Below, piece by piece: positions 1 through 5,486 of a stretch of 9,872 nucleotides of DNA. The DNA is from Patescibacteria group bacterium AH-259-L07. GTDB taxonomy: Bacteria; Patescibacteriota; Patescibacteriia; UBA2591; UBA6264. The DNA is taken from contig JALLOP010000052.1 of assembly GCA_027718005.1 (NCBI GenBank), positions 1 through 9,872 on the forward strand. The letters are read 5' to 3'. A model generated the notes under the pieces. The model had not been told where the DNA came from and ran no database searches. It saw only the letters and a program-made list of their open reading frames with translations. Positions within the stretch are counted from its first letter, which is position 1, and each line of letters begins with the position of its first letter. The position numbers were made by a program, and so were the translations under genes.

Positions 1-2
1 TG

Positions 3-551
3 TTATGGATCGATACCAATGCAATTACGCTTGTTCACAGCCCTGAATATATAGAACAGCTAAAACCATTCCGCTCTTTTCTACGACTTTTCATATCTTC
101 TAAGAATTCGCCTGAACTCTACACAGCTATGACACGGGTAGACTCACGGTTTGCTGATACTGCATTTCAGTGCATAGAAATGTTGTGGGAAAACAAAATA
201 GTTGCTTTTTTACAAGCACCTATAGCTGATCTGTTTATGCCTGAATCATTTGAATGGTATGTTAAAAGATTGCTCCGTATCCATCCAGCCGCACCACTAC
301 TTTTAGATATTGATCGCTTGTATTACATGCCCGTAAAACGAATCTATAGACGGCTGAATTCAGTAGGGTTATGGGACAAACGGCACAGTGGCGTAGCAAT
401 TGAAAAACAATGGAAAAAATTCTTAGAAGATCACTACGGCAGAAGAATTTCGCGACTCATCAGTGTTGATTCATCTCCACAAGACGAGAACCTAATTGAA
501 ACACATATCTTCAACAATCAACCAATAGAAAGATGCTATCTTTTCAAATAA
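3..551 (+). CDS. C-terminal part of a thymidylate-kinase-like P-loop nucleotide kinase (5' end outside window)
   Basis: The frame is open from the window edge to a TAA, giving 182 residues, so the true start lies upstream. The ATG at 129 is internal, because the frame before it is also open and no ribosome site precedes it. The P-loop itself is not visible. What is visible resembles the second half of dTMP kinase-type proteins: a hydrophobic strand ending in LLLDID (visible residues 99-104), a basic helix just after it (VKRIYRRL) that would be the lid region, and a closing strand-helix ISVDSSPQDENLIETHI (153-169), like the 'DASQSPEEV' ending of these kinases. Residues 48-92 fit the segment carrying the DRY-like substrate motif, but I cannot point to that motif. 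It could instead be another deoxynucleoside or sugar kinase of the same fold. It ends in a bidirectional terminator shared with the convergent gene. The family call rests on pattern only. Confidence 0.5.
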   Translation, partial: LWIDTNAITLVHSPEYIEQLKPFRSFLRLFISSKNSPELYTAMTRVDSRFADTAFQCIEMLWENKIVAFLQAPIADLFMPESFEWYVKRLLRIHPAAPLLLDIDRLYYMPVKRIYRRLNSVGLWDKRHSGVAIEKQWKKFLEDHYGRRISRLISVDSSPQDENLIETHIFNNQPIERCYLFK

Positions 552-603
552 GTCAGGATGAAACCCTTGGCTTATTTATTTTGAGTAGTATTTTTTTTAT
601 TAC

Positions 604-635
604 AAAAAAATCACCCGCATCAGGGTGATTTTTTG
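604..635. terminator. Bidirectional intrinsic terminator T1
   Basis: A 12-bp perfect stem: arm 605-616 ending in ATCACCC, loop GCATCA, arm 623-634 starting with GGGTGAT. It has an A-run on one side and a T-run on the other, so it can stop transcription from both directions. It lies between the + strand kinase-like gene and the stop codon (636-638) of the minus-strand gene. Its core recurs in T2 and T3. Confidence 0.85.
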
Positions 636-1166
636 TTATGGTATTCCTGTTTCAATCAAATATTTCAAATACGTGGTGGCGCCTGGACCAAGCATTAAAT
701 AGTCTCTGCCCAACCGCTCATTAATCCACATATTAATATGCCGCGAACGATTTGATTGTGCGTGAGGATTCAACCGATACACCAAGCCTGGCGTCACTTC
801 TAATTCATAATGGATTAATAATGACTGTTTTGGATCTGCAACACAAATCGGATCTTCAGGAGCGCCTACTTTTTCTTTAATCGTGAAATATCCAATAATA
901 TACTGCTTTTCTCTCCACAGGGTTCTGAAAAATAAAATATCATCCTTTTGTAGCTGCTGGCGCAGTCTTCGATGGCAACGACTATAGGTAAAATTAAAAA
1001 AATCTGGATCTGGCTTTATATAATAATGAATTCCCTCCATCTCGCCCGGTTTAAGCGGCCTTCGTATTGGATCATCAGTTCTTTTGCCATTTTTAATACG
1101 CATTATCCCATTCGTAAAGATCTCTTCTTTCCAATTGCTAAAACAAACGGTCAAATATCCTTTCAC
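636..1166 (-). CDS. Small protein, possibly PUA/EVE or Nmad-like fold; function unknown
   Basis: This encodes 176 residues from a GTG start (1164-1166). The start is supported by AAGGAGGAG nine bases upstream and by a consensus promoter at 1210-1238. There is no signal peptide or membrane segment. The most telling stretch is residues 50-100: a DPDF..FTYS segment, then a basic helix (HRRLRQQL), then KDDILFFRTLW and YIIGYFTI. A 'GDILxFY...YIIGYF' pattern of this kind is seen in PUA/EVE-like and nucleotide-modification-associated (Nmad) domains, which recognise modified bases. This is a weak, fold-level resemblance and not a family assignment. The gene stands alone, with its own promoter and a terminator immediately after its stop. 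Its 5' leader is nearly the same as that of the unrelated gene at 1289-1927, which suggests co-expression. Confidence 0.75.
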   Translation of the reverse strand: MKGYLTVCFSNWKEEIFTNGIMRIKNGKRTDDPIRRPLKPGEMEGIHYYIKPDPDFFNFTYSRCHRRLRQQLQKDDILFFRTLWREKQYIIGYFTIKEKVGAPEDPICVADPKQSLLIHYELEVTPGLVYRLNPHAQSNRSRHINMWINERLGRDYLMLGPGATTYLKYLIETGIP

Positions 1167-1173
1167 TTCTGTT

Positions 1174-1238
1174 CTCCTCCTTTTGAAAAAACTTTTTGCT
1201 CTTATTACCAGAATATCAAAAAATTTCTAGTCTGTCAA
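1174..1238 (-). promoter_or_regulatory. Promoter and ribosome site of the 636-1166 gene (leader copy A)
   Basis: On the minus strand: -35 TTGACA (1233-1238), 17-bp spacer, -10 TATTCT (1210-1215), then a roughly 30-nt A/T-rich leader and AAGGAGGAG (1174-1182) before the GTG start. The segment 1173-1244 matches 1933-2004 at 63 of 72 positions without gaps, by hand count. Confidence 0.85.
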
Positions 1239-1250
1239 GCTAAAAAAGAT

Positions 1251-1287
1251 AAAAATCACCCGTTGATACACTTCGGGTGATTTTTTG
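1251..1287 (-). terminator. Intrinsic terminator T2
   Basis: A 12-bp stem (1251-1262 with 1274-1285) with core ATCACCCG/CGGGTGAT, an 11-nt loop and flanking A and T runs. It sits one base beyond the stop codon of the metallopeptidase gene and 12 nt from the -35 box of the next gene. It can work in either direction. Confidence 0.85.
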
Positions 1288-1288
1288 C

Positions 1289-1927
1289 TTACTTTTCGCC
1301 CAATTCTTCTATTTCTTTCACCAGCTTTTCTATTTGTCTTGATTTTGGACATGATGGCAACTGATGCACTTTAAGAGCGGGACAGCTTTTGTATTCTTTT
1401 ATAAAAGCGGAAGGATAACCTAACATATGAGCAATTTCTATTGGTTTCCTATACTGCCTGCAAAAGAATAACTTCCCTTCGCCTCTTTTTGTTTTAGCTT
1501 CTTTTATAAGGCGGAATGAAATTTTGTCAGCCAGTGCCTCCCTATAAGCACAGCCAAGATATTCTGGTCTGCCCGAAGAAAAATCTCTTGCACAATTCGG
1601 CTCACATTCCCAACTCAAATTATGGCCAATTTCATGAGCAAATCCTTGTTCCACCATGCCAATGCCCAAATATTCATCATTGATAGTATCTCGCACCTCT
1701 TGCAAATTAACAACAATAGCCTTTTTAATTCCAATTTCAGGAAAATTTGCTGCACCCAACATCTTTTTTCTATCGCCATCGCATATCGGATAATGTTGTG
1801 AAAATACTCTTAAATATTGATAAAGCGAGATAATAGTTATTTCCTCCTTTAGCGCCCTGTCAACTAACTTATTAAATCGTGAAGAAAGTTTTCGTAACGA
1901 TTGTATAAGCGCTTTATTGCTTTCCAA
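1289..1927 (-). CDS. Putative HEXXH zinc metallopeptidase, Cys-rich, cytosolic
   Basis: This encodes 212 residues from a TTG start (1925-1927). The open frame reaches 1981, but those 18 extra codons run through the -10 box, the leader and AAAGGAGGAG. The equivalent leader of the neighbouring gene places translation just after the ribosome site, so TTG 1927 is the start. Residues 98-102 are HEIGH, the zinc-binding and catalytic HEXXH motif. REALAD (129-134) fits the third-ligand ExxAD pattern of gluzincin-like and ImmA/IrrE-like peptidases. Seven cysteines (about 49, 108, 112, 126, 156, 182, 193) are unusual for a small protein without an evident signal peptide; they might bind a second metal. 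No substrate is known and I recognise no named family. The neighbouring gene with the same leader may be a functional partner; that is inference. Confidence 0.75.
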   Translation of the reverse strand: MESNKALIQSLRKLSSRFNKLVDRALKEEITIISLYQYLRVFSQHYPICDGDRKKMLGAANFPEIGIKKAIVVNLQEVRDTINDEYLGIGMVEQGFAHEIGHNLSWECEPNCARDFSSGRPEYLGCAYREALADKISFRLIKEAKTKRGEGKLFFCRQYRKPIEIAHMLGYPSAFIKEYKSCPALKVHQLPSCPKSRQIEKLVKEIEELGEK

Positions 1928-1933
1928 TGATCT

Positions 1934-1998
1934 CTCCTCCTTTTGAAAAAACTTTTTGATGTTATTAAGAGAATACCACAAAACTCCTACTCTGTCAA
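1934..1998 (-). promoter_or_regulatory. Promoter and ribosome site of the metallopeptidase gene (leader copy B)
   Basis: Minus strand: -35 TTGACA (1993-1998), 17-bp spacer, -10 TATTCT (1970-1975), then a leader ending in AAAAGGAGGAG, eight bases before TTG 1927. Spacing and sequence closely match leader copy A at 1174-1238. Confidence 0.85.
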
Positions 1999-2004
1999 GC
2001 TAAA

Positions 2005-2050
2005 ACTCTCTTGACAGCTAACTCTCTTGAGAGTAACTTTCTTAATAGTT
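2005..2050. repeat. Three degenerate tandem units ACTCTCTTGA, possible operator
   Basis: Units start at 2005, 2021 and 2036 (ACTCTCTTGACAG, ACTCTCTTGAGAG, ACTTTCTTAATAG), spaced 16 and 15 bp. The second unit is a dyad, ACTCTC-TT-GAGAGT. The first contains TTGACA (2011-2016), which faces away from the metallopeptidase -35 box and forms with it the inverted pair CTGTCAAG (1992-1999) / CTTGACAG (2010-2017). The region lies between the divergent genes at 1927 and 2196, so a role in controlling either is plausible but unproven. Confidence 0.5.
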
Positions 2051-2086
2051 TTTTCCATTATCACCAATAATACCATTGTCCCTATA

Positions 2087-2114
2087 TTGACCGATCGGCA
2101 TTTTTATGTACAAT
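2087..2114 (+). promoter_or_regulatory. Promoter with CCGATCGG palindrome in the spacer, upstream of the PaaX/Cas2-like gene
   Basis: -35 TTGACC (2087-2092), 16-bp spacer, -10 TACAAT (2109-2114). The 8-bp palindrome CCGATCGG (2091-2098) overlaps the -35 edge and spacer, a classic repressor position. A second TATAAT lies at 2120-2125. A very similar element lies downstream of the gene at 2948-2976. Promoter function is inferred from consensus and spacing. Confidence 0.55.
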
Positions 2115-2128
2115 AAAAATATAATATT

Positions 2129-2166
2129 ACTATTGATAATACTATTGATAGTGCGATATTATCAAT
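2129..2166. repeat. ATTGATA direct and inverted repeats in the leader of the PaaX/Cas2-like gene
   Basis: ACTATTGATA occurs at 2129-2138 and again at 2141-2150 (12-bp period). ATTGATAATA (2132-2141) is matched by its exact inverted copy TATTATCAAT (2157-2166). The cluster lies between the likely promoter and the start codon, so it could be an operator, or in RNA a 10-bp stem in the 5' leader. The same half-site forms the palindrome at 3021-3032 beyond the gene. Confidence 0.6.
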
Positions 2167-2195
2167 AATGCAATACAATACATAAAATAAATTAT

Positions 2196-2849
2196 ATGCC
2201 AAAACATAAACCAATACGATTTGAAACAACCCTTGAGCCAAATCTTAAAAAATATATCACTAAAATAATAAAAGAAAGCCCTAAAGCAAAGACAATACGC
2301 AATGCTACTTTAGGAATTATCGCACTTGGCGGTACTCTAACATTTGGGCCGGTTGTCCCAGCCGTTTTGGGCGGAATTGCCAGAATACGATTAATACAAC
2401 AAAGAGAAAGCTATGAAGAATATAGAAAGATATGGCGAAGCTTCCAAAATTTAAAACAACAACGAGCCCTTAAGTTTATCCAAGAAAAAGATGGATGTAT
2501 GGTCTATAAATTAACCAAAAATGGTGAAAAAAAAGTTAAAAAGCTTATTTTTGATGAGCTTGTCGTCCCCAAACCTAAGGGCTGGGATAAAAAATGGCGA
2601 TTGGTTATATTTGACATTCCGGAATCACGGCGAAAAGAGCGTGTTGCTCTTCGAAAAAAACTTAAAGAAATGAATTTCTACCAATGTCAAAAAAGTGTAT
2701 GGATACATCCATTCCCCTGCTTAGAAGAAATAGAATTTCTTGTAGCAATGCTACATATAAAGCCGTTTGTAAAACTTTTTATAGTCGAAGAAATGACTGA
2801 TGGAAAAGTGTTATATCACTTTCGAAATATGATCAAAAAACAATTATGA
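2196..2849 (+). CDS. Winged-helix regulator with Cas2-like C-terminal domain (PaaX-type)
   Basis: This encodes 217 residues from ATG 2196. An in-frame stop lies 11 codons upstream and there is no clear ribosome site. Three parts are visible: a basic N-terminus with a hydrophobic, glycine-rich stretch (about 35-63); a probable winged helix (about 76-120, with QQRALKFIQ then a hairpin wing and LTKNGEKKV); and a ferredoxin-like domain (about 132-200) that opens with KWRLVIFDIPE and continues with a basic helix and KSVWIHPFP. This order of domains is that of PaaX-type repressors, whose C-terminal domain is related to Cas2, and such proteins are often labelled Cas2 in Patescibacteria. No CRISPR repeats or cas1 are nearby, so regulation or nucleic-acid binding is likelier than spacer acquisition. 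The hydrophobic stretch could be a membrane hairpin. Palindromic elements on both flanks suggest autoregulation, which is inference. Confidence 0.8.
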   Translation: MPKHKPIRFETTLEPNLKKYITKIIKESPKAKTIRNATLGIIALGGTLTFGPVVPAVLGGIARIRLIQQRESYEEYRKIWRSFQNLKQQRALKFIQEKDGCMVYKLTKNGEKKVKKLIFDELVVPKPKGWDKKWRLVIFDIPESRRKERVALRKKLKEMNFYQCQKSVWIHPFPCLEEIEFLVAMLHIKPFVKLFIVEEMTDGKVLYHFRNMIKKQL

Positions 2850-2947
2850 AATAACGTTACTACGAACCGCATATCTTTCTTTTTGAACAATTTTTATACT
2901 CTCAGCTTTGTTCTGTTTGTTACGCCCTTAATTTATATCGTCTACAT

Positions 2948-2981
2948 TTGAGCCGATCGGCTATTTTATGAACAATATAAT
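2948..2981 (+). promoter_or_regulatory. Second copy of the palindrome promoter element, downstream of the PaaX/Cas2-like gene
   Basis: TTGAGC (2948-2953), 17-bp spacer, AACAAT (2971-2976), with TATAAT following at 2976-2981. The spacer region carries the perfect 10-bp palindrome GCCGATCGGC (2952-2961). The stretch from CTAxATT through the palindrome to ATTTTxATG and ACAATA matches the upstream copy at 2083-2115 with small indels. There is no open frame of note downstream on this strand before the terminator at 3053-3089, so if active it makes a short RNA. Confidence 0.45.
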
Positions 2982-3020
2982 CCCTCCTATATAACAAAAC
3001 TAATATAGCAAAACTAAAAC

Positions 3021-3032
3021 TATTGATCAATA
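3021..3032. repeat. Perfect palindrome TATTGATCAATA
   Basis: A 12-bp perfect palindrome made of two ATTGAT half-sites, the same half-site repeated at 2129-2166 on the other side of the PaaX/Cas2-like gene. It is a candidate operator or protein-binding site. Confidence 0.5.
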
Positions 3033-3052
3033 CTTTTTGCCAAAAGAATCAT

Positions 3053-3089
3053 AAAATCACCCGTTGACATGTTCAACGGGTGATTTTTT
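3053..3089. terminator. Bidirectional intrinsic terminator T3
   Basis: A perfect 15-bp stem (3053-3067 with 3073-3087), 5-nt loop CATGT, with A-run and T-run ends. It stands between the convergent genes at 2196-2849 and 3131-3427. Its core ATCACCCG/CGGGTGAT is the same as in T1 and T2. Confidence 0.9.
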
Positions 3090-3130
3090 GTACATCCGGC
3101 ATGCGCCAAAAGCTTTAATACTATTCACTT

Positions 3131-3427
3131 TCAGCCCCATAGCTTTCTTAAGTATCCTCTTATTTCTTCTCTAAACTCAGAATATGTTAATCCCTCCTGG
3201 GCCTTACGATAGAGCACAATACCTCGATAAAGATAGATAAACGCTAAAACGCCATAGAAAGGAAGAAGCTTGCTACTTATCTCATAGGCAAAGACTCCTA
3301 CTATCATTGCAATTACGAGGTAAAAATATGCGAAGCTTAACCGTCTTATATTCTCGGTGAAAAACGCCCAAAACCAGAATAGTAATGCATGTATAATAAT
3401 TCCCTGGACAACATAAATTAAATTCAT
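3131..3427 (-). CDS. Small integral membrane protein, function unknown
   Basis: This encodes 98 residues from ATG 3425-3427, with AAGGAGG four bases upstream and a consensus promoter. It appears to have three hydrophobic segments, about residues 3-23, 30-48 and 54-71. The tail after them is amphipathic and charged (EEIRGYLRKLW), probably cytoplasmic. The loop after the first segment contains ENIRR, and the short loop before the third contains SSK. I do not recognise a family, and there are no motifs that suggest catalysis. The gene is a single transcription unit between two hairpins; strong promoter and ribosome sites argue that it is a real, well-expressed gene. It is not in an operon with the exporter genes, which are separated from it by the terminator at 3535-3569. 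Confidence 0.75.
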   Translation of the reverse strand: MNLIYVVQGIIIHALLFWFWAFFTENIRRLSFAYFYLVIAMIVGVFAYEISSKLLPFYGVLAFIYLYRGIVLYRKAQEGLTYSEFREEIRGYLRKLWG

Positions 3428-3431
3428 GGCT

Positions 3432-3503
3432 CCTCCTTATGATGAAGTTGTTGTAATGAACTGATTTACAGTTAAATTATACCGGTATCCCCAAAAATGT
3501 CAA
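3432..3503 (-). promoter_or_regulatory. Consensus promoter and ribosome site of the 98-residue membrane protein
   Basis: Minus strand: -35 TTGACA (3498-3503), 16-bp spacer, -10 TATAAT (3476-3481), both perfect consensus. The ribosome site AAGGAGG (3432-3438) lies four bases from ATG 3427. Confidence 0.9.
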
Positions 3504-3534
3504 GATGTTGTTCTGTGGAAAACTTTTGCCTCGT

Positions 3535-3569
3535 AAAAATTGCCCTTAACAACTCAGGGTGATTTTTTT
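3535..3569 (-). terminator. Intrinsic terminator of the exporter operon (T4)
   Basis: An imperfect hairpin: AAAAT-TG-CCCT (3536-3546) with AGGG-TG-ATTTT (3556-3566), with a two-base internal mismatch and T/A runs. It lies ten bases beyond the permease stop codon. It looks like a degraded relative of T1-T3. Confidence 0.7.
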
Positions 3570-3579
3570 GCTGCAATAC

Positions 3580-4791
3580 TTACTCGTAGCGTAAGGCATC
3601 AACCGGGTTGAGTTTTGAGGCAGAACGTGCCGGTAAAAACCCTGAAATACATCCAATAAAAAAGGAAAATAATAACCCAAATAAAATTAGCCACGGACTT
3701 GCAGATGCCTTAAGATAAAATATTGGATGAACTTGAAAATACAATTCCATAATTTTTGCCAAACCGATTCCTAAAACCGTTCCCCCCAGTCCTCCCACAA
3801 ACCCTAAAATACCAGACTCGATTAAAAATATCATGGTTATGGTTGTATTTTTTGCACCCACTGCTTTCATAACCCCAATTTCTTTAATGCGTTCATGGGT
3901 CGCCGTATACATGGTATTCATAATCCCAATACCGCCAACGATAATGGCAATTGATGCTAGGGCAAAAATAGCAACTTGAATAATTCCCATGATATTGCCC
4001 ACAATATCAGTTATTTTTTCACTGCTTAAAACCGTAAATGATGGCAAATCTTCTCCTCTTCTTCGCTTTCGTGTTTCTTGTAATTCAGTCTTTATTCGCT
4101 CAACCACATCATCAGCTGCATACGTTGATGATGTTTTTGCCAATACAAACTGCGCTCCTTTTCTCTCTCCGGTAATTTGTCTAAAAACCTCCAAGTCCAT
4201 ACCAATCATAGAATCATCCTGCTTATTTCCTAATGATTTTAACACGCCAACGATTTCAAATTTTTTTCCCGCAATGGTTGCTTCAGTATTAATTTTCATC
4301 CCTGGAAAAACATCTTTTGGTACTACATCGCCCACTATAATCTCACGCTTTCCTGGCACTGGCCAACGACCTTGAAATAATTGCCATCCCATATCACGTT
4401 TATAAATTTCTAATGCATCTTTCCATGGATTGCCATATATTAATACTGTTTTTTTCTCCCCTTTATACCCCATTACCTCTGCTTTCCATGCCATAGGAAC
4501 AACATTTTCAACACCCTTAGTTTTCTTAATTGCTTCAATATCTTCATCACTTAATTTTAAATCTCCGGTCATGGCAACCATAACATCACTGATCTCTCCA
4601 GGAAACACCATTACCAAATCCTTGCCCATCATACGCAGCTGCTGTAAGACTGCCGTCTTTATTCCCTCGCTTAATGAGAGCAAGGATATAATCAAAAATA
4701 CTCCAATGACCACGCCGATAATGGTTAACCAACTTCGTATAGGGCGTGTTTTAAGATTTCGTATTGAAAGTTTAAATAACGTAGTATCCAT
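3580..4791 (-). CDS. MacB/FtsX-type ABC transporter permease
   Basis: This encodes 403 residues, the usual length for the separate-permease form of the MacB family. The N-terminus NLKTRPIRSWLTIIGVVIG is the classic start of MacB-type permeases, with the first membrane helix at about 18-40. An extracytoplasmic domain follows (about 45-255), with the family's LSDEDIEAIKK and VVPMAW and a later IVGDVVPKDVFPG stretch. Three membrane helices lie near 275-300, 320-350 and 365-390, including GGIGIMNTMYTATHERIKEIGVMKAVGA, the cytoplasmic coupling region conserved in FtsX domains, and ending PARSASKLNPVDALRYE. It should dimerise and work with the ATPase just upstream, whose stop is two bases from this ATG (4789-4791), so translation is probably coupled. 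Together with the adaptor it forms a MacAB/YknXYZ-like exporter. Substrate unknown. Confidence 0.92.
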   Translation of the reverse strand: MDTTLFKLSIRNLKTRPIRSWLTIIGVVIGVFLIISLLSLSEGIKTAVLQQLRMMGKDLVMVFPGEISDVMVAMTGDLKLSDEDIEAIKKTKGVENVVPMAWKAEVMGYKGEKKTVLIYGNPWKDALEIYKRDMGWQLFQGRWPVPGKREIIVGDVVPKDVFPGMKINTEATIAGKKFEIVGVLKSLGNKQDDSMIGMDLEVFRQITGERKGAQFVLAKTSSTYAADDVVERIKTELQETRKRRRGEDLPSFTVLSSEKITDIVGNIMGIIQVAIFALASIAIIVGGIGIMNTMYTATHERIKEIGVMKAVGAKNTTITMIFLIESGILGFVGGLGGTVLGIGLAKIMELYFQVHPIFYLKASASPWLILFGLLFSFFIGCISGFLPARSASKLNPVDALRYE

Positions 4792-4793
4792 AG

Positions 4794-5468
4794 TTATATA
4801 AATTGACCGTCTTTAATACGAATAATTCTTTTGCTGTAATCTGCAATTATAGAATCATGAGTTACCACAATAATAGTCTTTTTTTTATCTTGATGTAATT
4901 GTTTTAATATATGCATAATAGCCTTTCCTGTTGTCGTATCTAAATTTCCAGTAGGCTCATCAGCAAGAATAATATCTGGATCATTTGCTAATGATCTCGC
5001 AATCGCAACCCGTTGTTGCTCTCCTCCTGAAAGCTCGCCTGGTTTATGGTGTGCCCGTTTATCTAGGTCCAGGGAGGCCAGTATCTGTTTTGCCCTGGTT
5101 TCTCGCTCTTTTTCAACTACTTTTTGAAATATCATAGGAAGCATCACATTTTCCAACGCGGTTAAATGGGGGAGCAAATTAAACTGTTGAAACACAAAAC
5201 CAATTTTTCGCCCTCTGATATGCGCAAGTTTATCTTGGGAAAACTCTGAAACATTTTTTTGTTGTAAAAAAACAGCGCCTTTGGTCGGCACATCTAAAAA
5301 TCCAATAATGTACATGCATGTTGATTTGCCAGAGCCTGACGGTCCCATAATTGACATAAAATCACCAGAATAAATATCTAAACTTACTCCTTTCAATACA
5401 TCAAGTTTTACCTTGCCAAGAGAAAATGTTTTCCATACATTTTTTAATTGTAAAATCGGCATAGCCAT
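4794..5468 (-). CDS. ABC transporter ATPase of the MacB/LolD type
   Basis: This encodes 224 residues from ATG 5466-5468 (a second ATG, two codons on, is possible). All nucleotide-binding motifs are intact: Walker A GPSGSGKST (42-50), Q-loop near 94-95, signature LSGGEQQR (146-153), Walker B IILADEP (166-172) with catalytic Glu171, D-loop GNLD, and H-loop His204 in VVTHD. Length and the 'ADEPTGNLD' wording are typical of the MacB/LolD/FtsE subgroup, which powers exporters or mechanotransmission systems and not import. It sits 18 nt after the adaptor gene and 2 nt before the permease, in one operon. It would act at the cytoplasmic face of the membrane as a dimer. Confidence 0.95.
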   Translation of the reverse strand: MAMPILQLKNVWKTFSLGKVKLDVLKGVSLDIYSGDFMSIMGPSGSGKSTCMYIIGFLDVPTKGAVFLQQKNVSEFSQDKLAHIRGRKIGFVFQQFNLLPHLTALENVMLPMIFQKVVEKERETRAKQILASLDLDKRAHHKPGELSGGEQQRVAIARSLANDPDIILADEPTGNLDTTTGKAIMHILKQLHQDKKKTIIVVTHDSIIADYSKRIIRIKDGQFI

Positions 5469-5486
5469 AAAAAACTTCTCAAACCA

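Larger units (their letters stand above)
2983..3089 (+). ncRNA. Candidate small non-coding RNA
   Basis: This is bounded by a promoter-like element (2948-2981) and a strong intrinsic terminator (3053-3089), giving a transcript of about 105 nt without a credible reading frame. Possible local structures are CTATAT/ATATAG (2987-2992 with 3003-3008), or GCAAAA/TTTTGC (3008-3013 with 3035-3040) enclosing the palindrome TATTGATCAATA; the two share base 3008 and so compete there. The predicted 5' end is UCCCUCCU-like (2981-2988), complementary to the strong AGGAGG ribosome sites used here. The interval may equally be just the 3' UTR of the gene upstream, which has no terminator of its own before 3053. 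Confidence 0.35.

Noticed and set aside
972..1280. + strand open frame of 102 codons
   Set aside because: It overlaps the minus-strand gene, its promoter and ribosome site, and its end runs into terminator T2; shadow frame.
2196..2849. CRISPR-Cas adaptation gene (cas2) and a nearby CRISPR array
   Set aside because: The Cas2-like fold is only the C-terminal third, after a winged helix. No regularly spaced repeats, cas1 or effector is present; the short repeats nearby are too short and have no spacers.
2083..2985. Insertion sequence or transposon carrying the PaaX/Cas2-like gene between direct repeats
   Set aside because: The flanking copies differ by indels and have promoter-like layout. No terminal inverted repeats, transposase or target duplication is visible; duplicated regulatory elements fit better.
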